Assembly: GCA_030560485.1 (NCBI GenBank)
Contig: JAKTTS010000174.1
Coordinates: 1 to 27,989, forward strand
Length of the DNA stretch: 27,989 nucleotides
From: Ascoidea tarda (nom. inval.)
Taxonomy: Eukaryota; Ascomycota; Saccharomycetes; Ascoideales; Ascoideaceae
Direction of reading: 5' to 3'
Part shown: in pieces, positions 9,200-18,822 of the stretch
Layout of the letters: every line of letters begins with the position of its first letter
Numbering within the stretch: position 1 is the stretch's first letter
The notes under the pieces: model-generated
What the model was told of the DNA's origin: nothing
Databases searched by the model: none
Seen by the model: the letters and a program-made list of their open reading frames with translations, nothing else
Position numbers and translations under genes: made by a program

Positions 9200-10847
9200 T
9201 TTGGAAGGATATAGTAGGTATTTAAGATATTATTGATAAGAATAAGAATAATAGAAAAAGATAAATATGGTTATAAATTAAACAGATAGAGGTAAGTAAG
9301 TGAGTAAATAAATAATTAAAATGATTTGATATAGATATAATATGATTTGAAAAAATGATTTAATTAAAAAATGTCCCTTAATATTTTTTTTTAATTAAAA
9401 TAAATAATTATTATACAAAATAATTTGAGTTGAAATTGATTATTTGATTGAAAACTGAAAGAAAGAAATTATTGAGGTTATTAATAGAAATATTCTTGTG
9501 ACAATATAATATTGATATTGTTGCGTTTAGTTATTGAGATCAAAAAAAATATATAGTGGATGGTTTCTCCTATTTTTTTTTGAGATAATTTGATTTGATC
9601 TGATCTGATTTGATTTAGCTTTTTCCTTGGAAAAATTTTCTAATTGAAATTGACCAACGTAGATAATAAATTAATGAATTACAATTGGAGCAAAGCTTAG
9701 AAATAAGATAGAAATAGAAACTGGTATGTAATTAATTAATGATATAGTCAATTAAAAAAATTTCAAAACTTGAATGAAAAGTTGATAAAAAAACCAATTA
9801 ATAAAAACTTAACAAAACTAAACCAAAAAGTGATAAAAAAGCAAAAACAAAAGGAGTAAGAAAGAAAAGAAATTAAACAAATAAATAAATAAAATTAAAC
9901 AAAATAAAATAAAATAAACAAAATAAAATAAAATAAAATAAATAAAGAAACTTTTTAATCTGGAGTTAAATTAAAATAGCTGATTATATTTTAATTTGAA
10001 TTACGATTCTGTTCGTTTTGCCAAAATAAAAAAGAAGAAAAGGAAAAGAAGAAAAAAAAACATCTCTTCACTTAAAATCCTGAGTTCCCAAAGCGGCAAT
10101 CGCGGTGTTTCTGCGTAGACGGGCTGTGAGAGTGGGAAATTTGAGGCTGTTTTGGAGACACGCGTAGATCTGCTGCATCAAACCCCTTTGCTTTTGCAAC
10201 ACTACCGTCACTCAGGAAAATTTTTCACGCATCTGCCCGCAAATCATAACACTTTGTCTCGAAGTTGTGATCCAACGGGTCAGTCATGTGTGCCGGAGTT
10301 GGCAGATATGGATCCGACATACTTCCAATCCCATACATGCGGGGTGCCACACGGCAAACCCTCATTGGCCAATTACTTAGATCACGTCATGCATTTGAAC
10401 CGCGCTGATGGTCTATTACGTATAATTCAGTGATTATATGCTATAATGTGTGGTTTTGCTGAATATTGCATTATTATACTTTGTCCACTCTTATGGTAAT
10501 TAGTTTTTATTGTGATACATTCAATTTATCAAAAGATTCAATTTGATTCAACTGGCTTTTTCAACTGGTTTTTGATAGCTGAATTCATGAAACTGATTGG
10601 CACCAATTATTTTTCACTTGAATTATGTGTTAATCCTTGAGAAAAGAATAAAGTAGCTTTTTTCGTAGTCCAATTATTCTTATCAAATGGCAATTATTTT
10701 TTGCAAAATAGTATAGAAACTTGTTTAATCTACTTTTATTACGAATTACTTATTATTGATTACATGAATCTAACTAGGCAAATCTAACCATCTAGTATTA
10801 TTCAATTGACGACATTTAATTAATAAAATTTAATTAGCCATAATTCA
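9200..10847. other. PUB1 upstream / UBP1 downstream spacer
   Basis: The right-hand end is the UBP1 3' flank and the left-hand end is the PUB1 promoter region (transcription leftward). Between 9200 and 10000 it is AT-rich with a TTGATCTGA-type repeat near 9591-9617 and an AAAAT-type microsatellite. From about 10080 to 10430 composition turns clearly GC-richer. A reading frame of about 93 codons crosses that island on the plus strand, but it lacks an ATG near its start and matches nothing I know, so I treat it as non-coding. No tRNA was found. Confidence 0.5.
9879..9946. repeat. AAAT/AAAAT microsatellite
   Basis: Interrupted short tandem units of ATAA and AAAAT, broken by AAAC, on the plus strand. 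Read on the minus strand this is a T-rich tract about 0.7 kb upstream of PUB1. Poly(dA:dT)-like tracts can keep promoters nucleosome-poor, but at this distance that is only a possibility. Confidence 0.7.
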
Positions 10848-13526
10848 CTACAAATTAGCTGATGCAAGTGTTATAGCATTTTGTTCAGAATCAATTGAAT
10901 CACCACTTAATGATTTATTGCTCGGGTTTTTATCATTCAACTTTTTTAATTCATGCTCAAGGCTAACATCATTTCCGGGTCTATCGCTTTGATCATGCTG
11001 TTGTTCATGGTGATTTTCTTGATAATCACTATCATTCTCTTCAGTATTTTCACTATTAATCTCATAGTCGCTAAGATCATTATTACTTATACCACTACTA
11101 TTAGTATTATCCTTATTATTACGATAGTTTCCAGAAACATTTCTATCATTATGAAAATGATTAGTCTCACTGCCAACATCATCATCGCTATCATCATTGG
11201 GATTATAATTAGGGTTATCAATAATAATCTCCTTTTCCCTAATATCTTCTTCATCTTCCTCAAGTATCAAGTTATCTTTATCAAACTCATCATCTTCATG
11301 GTTATCAACCTCATAAAATAACATGAACACACCATGAGCTCTTAATACTTCTTCTTCAGTTGCAACTGACACGTCTTCATCTGATATATCCCACCATATT
11401 CCCCTGTGCTTTCTATACGCTGTGTAATGCCCATAGTTATGGGTACCATAATGCAAAATTACTGACTTTAAGTTATAAACTAGGTTGGGATAGTAATTAT
11501 CTTTTAATTCCAATTCAATTTTCTCAATTTTGGATTTAGTTTCTAGTGATAAATTGTTAATATTATTCATTTTAATACCATCAATATCATTATTCTCCTT
11601 CTCCTTCTCATTTTCTTCATTTTCTTCATTCTCTTTATTTCCTTCACTATTTTCACTTATTTCATTCTTTACATTAATAGATTCAATTTCATCGTCAATC
11701 AATTGTTGCTTCAAAATTTTCAATTCGTCTTGTATTCTCATTGGTTTTCTTGCATCAGTATTAATATCTTTATCAACAGCTACAAAATCATTTAAATCCA
11801 ATTTTAGCGGAAAATCAATATTTATATTGTTTTTAGCCACTGTTCCGGTTTGATAGTTGAATACTGATCTATTAATATGGATTGGTAATAAAGCTGGTGG
11901 TCTTTCAATAAAACTTTGTTTGGATTTTGATGTCTTTTTAATTCTATTTTTATTTTTCAATTTTTTATAAATGTCATCATTAATAATAGGTTTAGCCAAT
12001 TCCGTTTTAATTGCTTCCGTTCTTAGTCTTAATAAATTGATATATTTATCTAGATTGGCCAAAGTTTTTTTAAGCTGTTCATCATTATCATTATTATCGT
12101 TATTGTTATTATCGTTATTATCGTTATTATCGTTATTATCTTTGGAATTAAGCTTATTTTTTTCCATCCCTTTATCAGATAATAAAGATTTTTTTTGATC
12201 TAAAATATTAAATAACTCAGTTTCCAAAGTGCTTTCAATTGAGGTTAAACCACATCTGTTGCATTCAACATTTTCAATAATTTCCTCATTGATATAATCA
12301 TCCAATAAATCAATTAAAGATATTGAATTGTTCTGATTTCTTCTATTATAGTTGTAAGAATAGTTAAAATTGTCAATTGAATTGGGTAAATTTAGTGAAA
12401 ATCCGCTTATAACTGAGTATCTTATTCCACCGGTTTCGCCACAGTTTAAACAGCCAATTCTTTCAGCATTAACACCATCAACAGGAGTGAGTAAATTTAA
12501 TTTGTAGACTTTGTTCTCGCCATTAGTTATTGAAGGATCAATTTGTAGAGCAGGAACATAAACTGGGCCTAGGAAACCAATGTTTTTTAGGCCCATGATC
12601 ATTGAATCATTTTTTTCAATGAATTTTTCATTATTGTCTTCAGGTAAACTTTCTGAACTTTTGGTGTTATTTGAGGTTAAAAGTTTTTTTTCTTTTTCCA
12701 ATTGATTTAAAATAAACTGAAAAAATTCTTGGGCGTCTTCTTGATTATAAATTCCCAAAAAACGATGTTTTTCAAAACCATTTGACATCTTTTTGACTAA
12801 TGATTGGACGTTGTATTCTTTTAAGGTTGTGCCATGCTTTGAGTTTAGTTTATTGATTAAATTTAATAAAGATTTAGTGAATGATAATTCATTAATTTGA
12901 GATTGAGAGTTTTCAATTAAAATCTGGTCGTTCAAGTAATTGTTTAGTTGGTTTGAAGAGGATAAAGATTGCAAAACCGAGTTCATAAAACAGGTGTTGC
13001 CATCGTTAGTTAGACCACCAACTAGGCCACCTCTTTTAACAGCTTTTCTCTTTAAATGAACAGTTTCTTTGTTAGCCTGTCTTTTGTTGCTAGAAGTGTT
13101 TGTATTGTTATTATCATTGCTGCTGTTATAGTTTGAATAGGTGTTGTCACTACTAAATCTGTTATTCAAGTTGTTAAGATTAAAGGGGGTCAATGAGGTA
13201 GAGTTGAAGTAATTTGACATTTTATAGTTAATAAAATAAGCTAATTTTTCCAAAAACGAATTGATACGTTTTTTGGATATAAGTAAAAAATTGGAAGTTA
13301 GAGAGTTGTAAAATAATAGATTTAGCGAGATTACTAGTAGACAAAAATAAAGAAATAGCGAAAAATAGAAGGAAAAGTAGGAGTTATTTCTGTTATTTTC
13401 TAATTGAGCGTTGTAAGTATTTTGATTATTGTTAATGTATTGGTTTCTTTGGGTTCTCTGATGATAACGATAGCTTTGTTGGTTGTGGTAATTATGGTAC
13501 TGGTATTGGTTGTTGTTCGGAAACAT
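10848..13526 (-). CDS. UBP1: Ubiquitin-specific protease with N-terminal membrane anchor, Ubp1
   Basis: An 892-residue cysteine protease of the USP (peptidase C19) family, which removes ubiquitin from proteins. The Cys box GLTNDGNTCFMNSVLQSL (171-188) holds Cys179 and oxyanion Asn174. The His box LHYGTHNYGHYTAY (691-704) supplies His700, and DISDEDV (713-719) the likely Asp716. Two CxxC pairs (Cys359/362 and Cys422/425) form the expected zinc finger. A hydrophobic segment at about 51-82 follows an Asn/Gln/Tyr-rich N-terminus; S. cerevisiae Ubp1 is likewise membrane-anchored at the N-terminus. Acidic, Asn-rich insertions (463-482, 617-650) and an acidic Asn/Ser-rich tail (741-892) are low-complexity. 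The insertion at 463-482 is encoded by a GTTATTATC-type repeat (about 12081-12140). Met103, right after the anchor, could start a soluble form. The nearest upstream gene on the same strand is YFH1, ending 349 bp before this ATG. Confidence 0.93.
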   Translation of the reverse strand: MFPNNNQYQYHNYHNQQSYRYHQRTQRNQYINNNQNTYNAQLENNRNNSYFSFYFSLFLYFCLLVISLNLLFYNSLTSNFLLISKKRINSFLEKLAYFINYKMSNYFNSTSLTPFNLNNLNNRFSSDNTYSNYNSSNDNNNTNTSSNKRQANKETVHLKRKAVKRGGLVGGLTNDGNTCFMNSVLQSLSSSNQLNNYLNDQILIENSQSQINELSFTKSLLNLINKLNSKHGTTLKEYNVQSLVKKMSNGFEKHRFLGIYNQEDAQEFFQFILNQLEKEKKLLTSNNTKSSESLPEDNNEKFIEKNDSMIMGLKNIGFLGPVYVPALQIDPSITNGENKVYKLNLLTPVDGVNAERIGCLNCGETGGIRYSVISGFSLNLPNSIDNFNYSYNYNRRNQNNSISLIDLLDDYINEEIIENVECNRCGLTSIESTLETELFNILDQKKSLLSDKGMEKNKLNSKDNNDNNDNNDNNNNDNNDNDEQLKKTLANLDKYINLLRLRTEAIKTELAKPIINDDIYKKLKNKNRIKKTSKSKQSFIERPPALLPIHINRSVFNYQTGTVAKNNINIDFPLKLDLNDFVAVDKDINTDARKPMRIQDELKILKQQLIDDEIESINVKNEISENSEGNKENEENEENEKEKENNDIDGIKMNNINNLSLETKSKIEKIELELKDNYYPNLVYNLKSVILHYGTHNYGHYTAYRKHRGIWWDISDEDVSVATEEEVLRAHGVFMLFYEVDNHEDDEFDKDNLILEEDEEDIREKEIIIDNPNYNPNDDSDDDVGSETNHFHNDRNVSGNYRNNKDNTNSSGISNNDLSDYEINSENTEENDSDYQENHHEQQHDQSDRPGNDVSLEHELKKLNDKNPSNKSLSGDSIDSEQNAITLASANL

Positions 13527-13875
13527 AAAACTAGAGATATTTATATGAATTCACACCAAAACAAATATATCAATGAATAAATATAAATTGACGAAATAAG
13601 GATCTAAGTGCTTATATGTTCCTGGGCTAACAAATTCATCAAGTACACTGAATGCATTGGAAGATTGAGAGAGAGAAAGAGGTAAAAAAATTTGCATTTT
13701 AGAAAAAGTGTGAGATTTTGCTTTTTGGCCAATCAGTGCGCATTTTCCGGAGTGGAAATATTGAAGCGTTGATTAGAAGGAAGAGAACTATTTACACTGC
13801 AGTAACTCAGAAGAAGCAGAAGAAATGCCAGCAGAAGAAGTGCCAGCAGGAGAAGTACCAGCACCAGCACCAGCA
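13527..13875. other. YFH1-UBP1 spacer
   Basis: A 349-bp gap holding the end of the frataxin transcript and the UBP1 promoter, both read leftward. The UBP1-proximal half is AT-rich with several TATA-like stretches. Next to the frataxin stop, about 13800-13875, there is a purine-rich, GC-richer run of AGCAGAAGAA-type and CACCAG-type units that continues the composition of the frataxin gene. Reading frames in it are shadows or low-complexity and lack support. Confidence 0.5.
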
Positions 13876-14433
13876 TCAATCGTCAATTCCCTCCAACGTG
13901 TGCTCGCTATGGAGGGCATTGCTGATTTCTGTTCGGAGGATGTCGCCCAAGATGGAGCCATCTCTGAGCGAGAGCCATTTGCCAGAGGGAGCATCGTAGT
14001 CGAATCGCTTTGGACCTGAGATGGGGCTGCTGAGCCAGATTTGCTTGTTGGGAGGCTGTTTGTTGATAACGTAGGTCCCTACGTCGCTGAGCTCCAACGT
14101 CATGACTCCATCGCTGTATTCCACGTCAATGTTCTCGTCCAGCTCGCTGATCAACTCCAAGTTGTCGAAGAGGGTCTCGAGATAGAGGTTCGATATCTTG
14201 TGGTACTCGTTAGAGGATAACCTTTCAATTTCGTTGGGGATTTCTTCACCGCCAGTGCTTTTGGAGTAGCATTTTCTAAAATCCAGCCTGAAGTTGAGAT
14301 AGGCATTGTTGGGCATATTGGAGTGTGGAAGATTGTAGCAGTTGCTGAGGAGCCTGCTGCGCAAAAGGGAAGCTGCTAGAGCTGCAGACGTTCTGGTGGA
14401 GCATCCTCTTGCTATGTTTCTAATCATAATCAT
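13876..14433 (-). CDS. YFH1: Frataxin (mitochondrial iron-binding protein)
   Basis: A 185-residue frataxin. Yeast Yfh1 works in the mitochondrial matrix, binds iron and activates iron-sulfur cluster assembly on the Isu1/Nfs1 complex. Residues 1 to about 58 are rich in Arg, Ser and Ala with no acidic residue until Asp51, a typical matrix-targeting sequence. The mature domain starts around 65: an acidic first helix (EYHKISNLYLETLFDNLELI, followed by several Glu/Asp) then DVEYSDGVMTLEL, GTYVINKQPPNKQIWLSSPI (119-138) and WLSLRDG, all diagnostic. It ends in an acidic tail, EGIDD. The start is the first ATG; a second ATG two codons later gives an equivalent protein. Its codon use is far more GC-rich than neighbouring genes (leucine mostly CTC, many AAC, GAC and ATC). 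Two CTG codons occur, at residues 50 and 98, neither at an invariant position. A perfect palindrome lies just upstream. Confidence 0.96.
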   Translation of the reverse strand: MIMIRNIARGCSTRTSAALAASLLRSRLLSNCYNLPHSNMPNNAYLNFRLDFRKCYSKSTGGEEIPNEIERLSSNEYHKISNLYLETLFDNLELISELDENIDVEYSDGVMTLELSDVGTYVINKQPPNKQIWLSSPISGPKRFDYDAPSGKWLSLRDGSILGDILRTEISNALHSEHTLEGIDD

Positions 14434-14435
14434 TC

Positions 14436-14455
14436 TTGCTTGTAATTACAAGCAA
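14436..14455. promoter_or_regulatory. Perfect 20-bp palindrome abutting the frataxin start
   Basis: TTGCTTGTAA (14436-14445) is followed immediately by its exact reverse complement (14446-14455). The element ends two bases before the frataxin ATG (14431-14433 on the minus strand). If transcribed it could fold into a hairpin at the start codon; as DNA it is a dyad suited to a dimeric regulator. Either would place it where it could control YFH1 expression. The palindrome is seen directly; the role is inference. Confidence 0.6.
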
Positions 14456-15857
14456 CCAGTTTCTTGATTTGTTTCCTCTCGATTTCTTCTTGATTTGTAC
14501 TTATTTCCTTCAGCTGTCTGTTTTAAGGTTGCAGTCTTTTGTTGCCAAAACACGGGATTCACAGCATTGGGAGCCGTCTTGATGGTTGCTATCAGCAACA
14601 AGGTATCAATGCACTATCAGCAGTAGTATACCTAGAAATACGCAAAATCAGTAGCTACCACTCGCATGGAAGCAATGAGTTGTACGTATTTATATGTATG
14701 TATCCGTTGTATCCACAAATACGGCGCAAACAGCAATTGTCTTTTTTTCCCTTTTCAGAAGTTTTGTTGATTGGAATAAGAAGAATCTGTTTTGTAGATG
14801 TTGAACAATGTTTTCAATAAACAATCAACAATAAAGAGAACTGAGAGAACTTAGTATCAGTATTCAGCGCTGTTTTTTTTTTGCCCGGTTACCAACGAAA
14901 AACAATAGCTTACAGGTCCCCCTTCTAGTGTTCTGGGTCAGACCTGAAGACCTGAAATTCATTAGATTATATGATGATGCTCGGTTTTTAATCAAAGAAT
15001 TTACGCAAAAATCTAAGACCAACAGATTGAATCTTATACTGATGTTATTTTTATTTTTTTGATTGCCAGATTTTGATTTGGTAATTTGGTAATTTGGCAA
15101 TTTGGGTATTTCGATATTTGGTTACTTGGTAATTTTGGCTCTTGGAGATTTGAGTTGGTTGGTTAGTTTTGTCCTTATTGTAATGTTTTTCAATCATTAA
15201 TGCTCCTCTTTTCAAATTTTTTGTGTTTTTTTGCTTTGTTCTTTTGCTGTTTTTTTGCAAATTATTTGAGTTAATTCAGTAGTAAAGATATTGCCAGATT
15301 AAAGATATTGCCAGATTAAAAACATGCCATTATATATACTTTACAATTTTTACACGTAAATCAAATTACTAACAAAATAGTAATAAAAATACAATAGGAA
15401 AATAATAAGAAAATAATCAGAAAATAATACAATTTAAATTCACTTGAATATTTATCGGATATTTATTGAATACAACAAAAATTTTAATTGAAGTCTAAAA
15501 CTTTCAATTATATATAAAAATAATAAATCATAAACAAAAATCTATAAATTAATTTAACCTGAAAATGATGAGAAATCATCAAAAATGGTAATAATTTTTA
15601 TCTCTAGCAAGAAAAACAAATAAGAAAAAATAATAGTAAAAGTCATAATAAGCATAAAATTAATTATTGAAATTCTATAATTTATAATTCAATAGAAAAA
15701 AGAAACGTAAACAAGTTATTAATACAAATTTGTAGATAAAAAACAAAAAAACAAAAAAAAAGAGAAATTAGAAAATGAAAATCAGAAAATGAAATCAGAA
15801 AAATGCAAAGAGCGAATTTAACAAAAGCAACGATATTTTAATTTGTAATCATTATAA
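14456..15857. other. Spacer between frataxin promoter and globin gene 1
   Basis: The part next to frataxin (to about 14830) is of moderate composition and probably carries its promoter. Farther right it becomes AT-rich, with a degenerate GGTAATTT-type repeat (about 15078-15136), a 17-bp tandem duplication (15283-15316) and long A-rich stretches before the globin stop codon. Three short frames occur (14539-14820, 14864-15100, 15051-15260), none resembling a known protein. No RNA gene was recognised. Confidence 0.5.
15283..15316. repeat. Tandem duplication of a 17-bp unit
   Basis: TAAAGATATTGCCAGAT occurs twice back to back without mismatch, and a third partial trace (TTGCCAGAT) lies about 220 bp to the left near 15064. 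A recent slippage or duplication event is the simplest explanation. Confidence 0.85.
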
Positions 15858-17282
15858 CTAAGCAAGGACCAGTCTTTTTCTTAAAAGAGAACGTTTATGG
15901 AAACTATTAAACATTGATCTTGGAATATTCTTTATATTATTATTTGGCTGCAAATACTCTTCTTTGATCTGGTGTTCGCTCAAATTACCATTTTCATTAT
16001 TTTCAATATTGCTTTTGTTGTTATTTTCGTTATTAATAGTATTGTTACTATTTTTCTTTGATTTAAAAGTGTGCGCAAAATTTGTTGCAAACTTATTGAG
16101 ATTGTTTTCCTTTGCGTTAATGTTAATGTTATTATTATTATTCTCTCTTAAGATATTAATTTCCTGGTTGTCGTGTGTTGGGATATATAAATCCTGAGTA
16201 AGTCTTCTGAGACCAAACTCAATGTTATTAGCAAAAGTTGGGGTTATTGGTTCATTAAAATTGATTATGTGACTTGAACTTGGCTCAATGAAATCATTGG
16301 TATTAACTGTGTAAGTGAAAGAGGAATTGATTGAAGTTGGACTTGAGATTGAAGGAGGAATTGAATTTCCATTCAAAAGAGGTTGAGACTGAGAACTTAA
16401 AGCAGTGGTGTAAGGTTTCAAAGAAAATAAATCAATTTGGTTATTATTATCGTCGAATTTAATCACTGGATCGTCACCACCTTGAAGCATTGTATTTGCT
16501 AAATATGAGTATAATCTTGCCCAAACGTCTTCCAATTCGACTGAGAATGCAACGCCAAATCTGTCTTGTAAAGTCTTTAAGAATGCTTCACCCATGAGTT
16601 CAAAATGAGAAGGTTCAATACACAAGATTCTAGCATGTCTTCTTCCCAATTGAATTAAATAGTCGTCCAATACAGATAAGTTTTCTAAGGTTGTAATTGC
16701 TGTACCTAATACACCAGAGAAAGCAACAGCTTGATGTTTTATAGAGGGGTATATTCTTTCCAATTCAGGATCCATTGATAACAAATTCTGATAAAATTGA
16801 AGGCAGAACAATGAAGAAGCCATTGCTTTAATCTTAGGACCAAAGGAACCATTACTGTTATTATTAGTGGAATTTATGGATGATTTGCTTTTTTGATTTC
16901 TATGAATCTTTTGGTATAATCTATCATCATCATCATCATCATCGGATATGTCTGAATCATTGTCGCTTAATACTAAAGCCCATGAATTTCTTATCATATT
17001 GATTTCGTGAGGAGTCAATCTTAGAACTAGCTTTTCTTGGGAAATGAAGGTGTTGAAACTGTTATCATTGACAGTGTTTGTCTCTGAAGAAGAGATAAAT
17101 GTTTCAGTGCTGGATGAGTATTGTTTCTCTAACATGTTAGCTATAGATGTGAAATGTTTGCTATTGGTGCTATAGTTGTTATTGTTATTATTATTGTAGG
17201 AGTTGTAAGATGAGCTTATCGACATGACAGCAGTTAAATCAGAAACTTGATCGAATAAATTGGTATCGACACTTGAAAGCAT
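15858..17282 (-). CDS. Globin-domain protein 1 (yeast YNL234W-like)
   Basis: A 474-residue protein with a globin fold in the middle and disordered flanks, as in S. cerevisiae YNL234W, a heme-binding globin-like protein of uncertain function. Helix A begins LTPHEINMIRNSW (89-101). About 50 residues follow, including seven consecutive Asp, before helix B (SSLFCLQFYQNLL, 156-168). Tyr164 falls at position B10 when aligned with flavohemoglobin, and PELERIYP puts Tyr178 at CD1, where globins normally have Phe. The distal pair is His183-Gln184; Gln184 lies 32 residues before the proximal His216 (LGRRHARIL), the same spacing as in E. coli Hmp. Helices G-H run to about 266. No FAD or NAD reductase domain follows, so it is not a flavohemoglobin. 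The C-terminus is Asn-rich and ends in a basic stretch (HKRSLLRKR). A heme-based sensor or redox role is inference. Confidence 0.88.
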   Translation of the reverse strand: MLSSVDTNLFDQVSDLTAVMSISSSYNSYNNNNNNNYSTNSKHFTSIANMLEKQYSSSTETFISSSETNTVNDNSFNTFISQEKLVLRLTPHEINMIRNSWALVLSDNDSDISDDDDDDDRLYQKIHRNQKSKSSINSTNNNSNGSFGPKIKAMASSLFCLQFYQNLLSMDPELERIYPSIKHQAVAFSGVLGTAITTLENLSVLDDYLIQLGRRHARILCIEPSHFELMGEAFLKTLQDRFGVAFSVELEDVWARLYSYLANTMLQGGDDPVIKFDDNNNQIDLFSLKPYTTALSSQSQPLLNGNSIPPSISSPTSINSSFTYTVNTNDFIEPSSSHIINFNEPITPTFANNIEFGLRRLTQDLYIPTHDNQEINILRENNNNNININAKENNLNKFATNFAHTFKSKKNSNNTINNENNNKSNIENNENGNLSEHQIKEEYLQPNNNIKNIPRSMFNSFHKRSLLRKRLVLA

Positions 17283-17635
17283 ATTATTTTTAATTTTTTT
17301 TTTTGAATCTTAAAGATATGCTATTATAAAGATAGTCTGACAATATAGTAGCAGAATGAGGAAGAGGAATCCAAAAAAGAAAAAAGAAAAAAGAAAAGCT
17401 CAAGAAATATTATTTAATGTAAAGAGATTTTACAAAACAACGAGATGAGATAAAATAAGGAAAAAACAGTTGCTATATATATCTGTTTTGAAGTAATTGA
17501 AAGAGTGTTTGATTATTAAAAACTTATATAAAATCTAATGAAATAATAGACAAAAAAAAACTAGTAAAACTATAAACACAAGAGAGCGAATTTTTGTAAA
17601 AATGAGCAAATGCAAAAATGAGAAAATAAGAATTG

Positions 17636-17784
17636 AAAACTAGAAATTAGAAATTAGAAACTGGAAATTTGAAATTATAAATTGTAAATTCAAAATTCAA
17701 AAATACAAAATTTAAAATGGTAAATTGTAAGTTGAAAATTATAAATTGTAAATGGTAAATTGCAAATTACGATTTATAATTTAC
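17636..17784. repeat. Degenerate AAATTxxAAATT repeat block
   Basis: About 150 bp made of imperfect units such as GAAATTAGAAATTAGAAAC and GTAAATTGTAAATG. The units drift in sequence and spacing, so this is decayed low-complexity DNA in the upstream region of globin gene 1 rather than a defined satellite. Confidence 0.6.
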
Positions 17785-18760
17785 AGAATGCTTAATAAGT
17801 AAAAATGAATTACAGCAAAAAGCGATAAGAGCAGTTGAGGGAGATAAAGGCAGGAAAAGCAATTGAAACTGATGTAAAAATGAATGTTTTGTGAAAGTTG
17901 TTGCTGTATCTGGGGAATGAATTCAGAAAAAAAGGTTTTGCTAATCCAAATTCTGAAAGTAGCTGAAGTAAAAGGAAGTGTTTGCACTGTTCAGTGATCA
18001 GTGTTGGTTTTTTAGGTTGAAATTAAAGGTCGACCAATAAATAACCCACATTAGGTTCGAATCCATTTGGAAAGCGAAGTTTAAGAGCAGAATGGCTCAA
18101 AAGTCAGAGACCTACAGCAGAAGCTTTAAAGAAAGTTGCTGCAAAACTTATGATGTTTCTATTTAGCTTTTGATTGTGCTGCTTTGCAAAGATTTTGGCC
18201 ATTTAAACACACTGAAAATACATTAGCACTTGTTTATAATATAACCGTTGTAGATAAAAGCAGAAAAAAGAGCTGTGATTGGCTGTTGAAGAAGAGTGGG
18301 TTTGAGATATATGTAGGTTTTGAAAGTTATGAAGAATTTTAAAAGTGAAAATCATTGAGTTTGTGTTGAATCATTAGCAAAGATTGAGATTAGACTTGGA
18401 AGCCAAAACAAAAAGCAAAACAAAGATTTTGAATCTTCTGATTTATAAGAAAAAGGAGCTTAAAATGAAAGCTAAAATCGAGTAAATGAGGAAAATAAAT
18501 AATAGAATTGAGATGAATAAGGTAATTAAAGTAATTTACTTAATTAATAATTAATTTAAAAAAGATAATAAGATTGCAAAAAAATATTAATTGAATGATT
18601 ATTACTTCTTTAATTAAATGTTAAATTCAAAACAAACCTACTCACCTACCTACTCAAATAGAGTAAAAAGTTATTCAGTTATTTTTTTTTCTTTATTTTT
18701 CTTTTTCCAAAATCTTTTTTTTTTGAGAAAAAAAAAGAAAAGATAAAAAAAACAAATTAA

Positions 18761-18822
18761 AAATGAATTGAAAACAAATTGAAAATGAATTGAAAATGAA
18801 TTGAAAATTAGTTTGAAAATTG
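18761..18822. repeat. 11-bp tandem repeat
   Basis: About five copies of an 11-bp unit close to AAATGAATTGA, with the last copies diverged (AAATTAGTTTGA). It adjoins an A-rich stretch. No coding or regulatory role is evident. Confidence 0.7.

Noticed and set aside
10152-10433. 93-codon plus-strand frame between PUB1 and UBP1
   Set aside because: It opens at TTG rather than ATG, shows no domain, and its composition is explained by the surrounding GC-richer island.
11530-11853. Plus-strand frames inside UBP1, PUB1 and the globin genes
   Set aside because: They are antisense shadows of well-supported coding regions; their hydrophobic or poly-residue character comes from the low-complexity codons on the other strand.
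18040-18075. GGTTCGAATCC, a tRNA B-box look-alike
   Set aside because: Only two bases on each side of the loop pair as a T-stem, no acceptor stem closes, and no A-box or anticodon arm is found upstream.
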